From contig JAQVWB010000120.1 in the NCBI GenBank assembly GCA_028698695.1, positions 1-6,378 of the forward strand: a stretch of 6,378 nt of DNA, in the 5' to 3' direction. The notes below the pieces were generated by a model. The model saw only the letters and a program-made list of their open reading frames with translations, ran no database searches and was not told the DNA's origin. The DNA comes from Syntrophomonadaceae bacterium. Lineage in GTDB: Bacteria > Bacillota > Syntrophomonadia > Syntrophomonadales > Syntrophomonadaceae. Shown piece by piece: positions 5,726 through 6,378 of the stretch. The position numbers were made by a program, and so were the translations under genes. Each line of letters begins with the position of its first letter. Positions within the stretch are counted from its first letter, which is position 1.

Positions 5726-6378
5726 TTAGCTTTCTGATACCTCGATATGGTCAACTTCTTTGGCTTTGTCCAGCCAGGATTCAAAACTCATTCCCAGCGG
5801 GAATACCAGATCTACTTCTTCTTTAATGAAAGTATTGAAATCTTTGGCGCCACAGGCATCAAAGTAGGAAGTATCTACATAATCTTCAACATTTACCGTA
5901 TTCACATCGTTTTGCACATTATATTTCTGCATAGCTTCCAATTGGTTTTCCATCTCTTCCATAACCAGATCCCAAGAAATTGTACGGCCTTCTTCATTAG
6001 TCTTCTTCCATATAGTCATTAAACCCACTTGCAAAGGAACATTGTAATTCCTGGCAAATATTTCGGCAGCCTTGTATGGGTGATTATACATATATTGAAC
6101 CGATAGGGTATGTGCCAACAAAACGCGTTTGGCTAATTCCGGATGTGATTTAGCAAATTTTGTATGCATGGCTACCTTGCAACAGGTACCCTGCTTACCA
6201 TCCCTCACTGTATTTTGTCGTATTACTACCCAGCCGGTATCTTCGTATTCTGCCATGGAACCCCACGGGTCGCAGCAAATATATGCATCCAGCTTGCCAG
6301 CCTTCATAGCAAAATATTCATCCTGGTCATTCATATTAAAGTTTTCATACTTGGTAATATCAGCAGGAATATTTAATT
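5726..6378 (-). CDS. ABC transporter substrate-binding protein, NMT1/SsuA/NrtA class (5' end cut by window edge)
   Basis: The frame stays open to the right edge: 14 further codons (ending DITKYENFN) precede the first internal ATG at 6334, so that ATG is not the start. About 216 residues are visible, and the N-terminal third (signal peptide and first lobe) is missing. The visible part is the second half of a nitrate/sulfonate/taurine-type periplasmic binding protein: the AMKAGKLDAYICCDPWGSMA segment, then GKQGTCCKVAMHTKF, then the helix KSHPELAKRVLLAHTLSVQY and the conserved tail with NHPYKAAEIFARNYNVP. Two vicinal cysteine pairs are present, at 6277-6272 (TGC TGC) in CCDPWG and at 6184-6179 (TGT TGC) in GTCCK, plus one later cysteine. 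Both pairs lie in segments that usually line the ligand cleft in this class. It is the first visible gene of the operon, 24 bases before saoB. The ligand is unknown. I do not recognise a specific named family. Confidence 0.85.
   Translation of the reverse strand, partial: LNIPADITKYENFNMNDQDEYFAMKAGKLDAYICCDPWGSMAEYEDTGWVVIRQNTVRDGKQGTCCKVAMHTKFAKSHPELAKRVLLAHTLSVQYMYNHPYKAAEIFARNYNVPLQVGLMTIWKKTNEEGRTISWDLVMEEMENQLEAMQKYNVQNDVNTVNVEDYVDTSYFDACGAKDFNTFIKEEVDLVFPLGMSFESWLDKAKEVDHIEVSES

Noticed and set aside
6277..6334. ATG at 6334 as start of the right-edge binding protein
   Set aside because: The frame is open upstream to the edge with sequence that fits the family, and a start there would remove the signal peptide and first lobe.
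1..6378. CRISPR arrays, tRNA or rRNA genes, insertion sequences, riboswitches
   Set aside because: I looked for regular direct repeats, cloverleaf-like segments, transposase motifs and terminal inverted repeats on both strands and saw none.

Overview
The window comes from a moderately AT-rich bacterial genome, most likely an anaerobic Bacillota of class Clostridia. I infer this from strong AGGAGG-type ribosome binding sites, A/T-rich intergenic DNA, rho-independent terminators, a Clostridia-style small XRE regulator whose C-terminal tail ends in ILPYLR, and a DsrE-like protein and ABC transporter of a kind I associate with anaerobic Clostridia. I cannot name the species.

Layout, left to right: (1) a small XRE-type DNA-binding regulator on the + strand (92-514); (2) a convergent gene pair boundary with a strong hairpin terminator (551-596) serving the minus strand; (3) a long-chain-acyl-CoA-synthetase-like AMP-forming ligase on the minus strand (620-2584, GTG start) with its own probable promoter (2620-2648); (4) a gene-poor gap (2585-2888) that also holds a second minus-strand terminator (2784-2829); (5) a tight minus-strand operon covering the right half of the window. 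In transcription order the operon is: a 5'-truncated periplasmic-type substrate-binding protein (5726 to the right edge), a membrane-anchored substrate-binding protein with a Cys-Cys pair (4907-5701), a TauC/SsuC-type permease (4122-4955), its ATPase (3248-4141) and a small DsrE-related Cys protein (2889-3221).

The main point of interest is this operon. The Cys-Cys binding protein, permease, ATPase and DsrE-related protein look like SaoB, SaoP, SaoA and SaoD. These are NCBI family names that I recall from a predicted 'selenocysteine-assisted organometal' (SAO) system, in which the Cys-Cys pair of some members is Cys-Sec. Here the pair is encoded TGT TGC, so this is an all-cysteine version. 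Upstream of saoB lies a second binding protein of the NMT1/SsuA/NrtA class with two further Cys-Cys pairs, so two thiol-rich extracytoplasmic receptors appear to share one operon. A thiophilic ligand (soft metal, organometal or metalloid) is a reasonable inference but is not shown by the sequence. The operon is translationally coupled (49-base and 20-base gene overlaps) and ends at the 2784-2829 terminator. The acyl-CoA ligase and the XRE regulator are therefore probably separate transcription units, with no visible functional link to it. The operon's start and any further sao genes must lie beyond the right edge.
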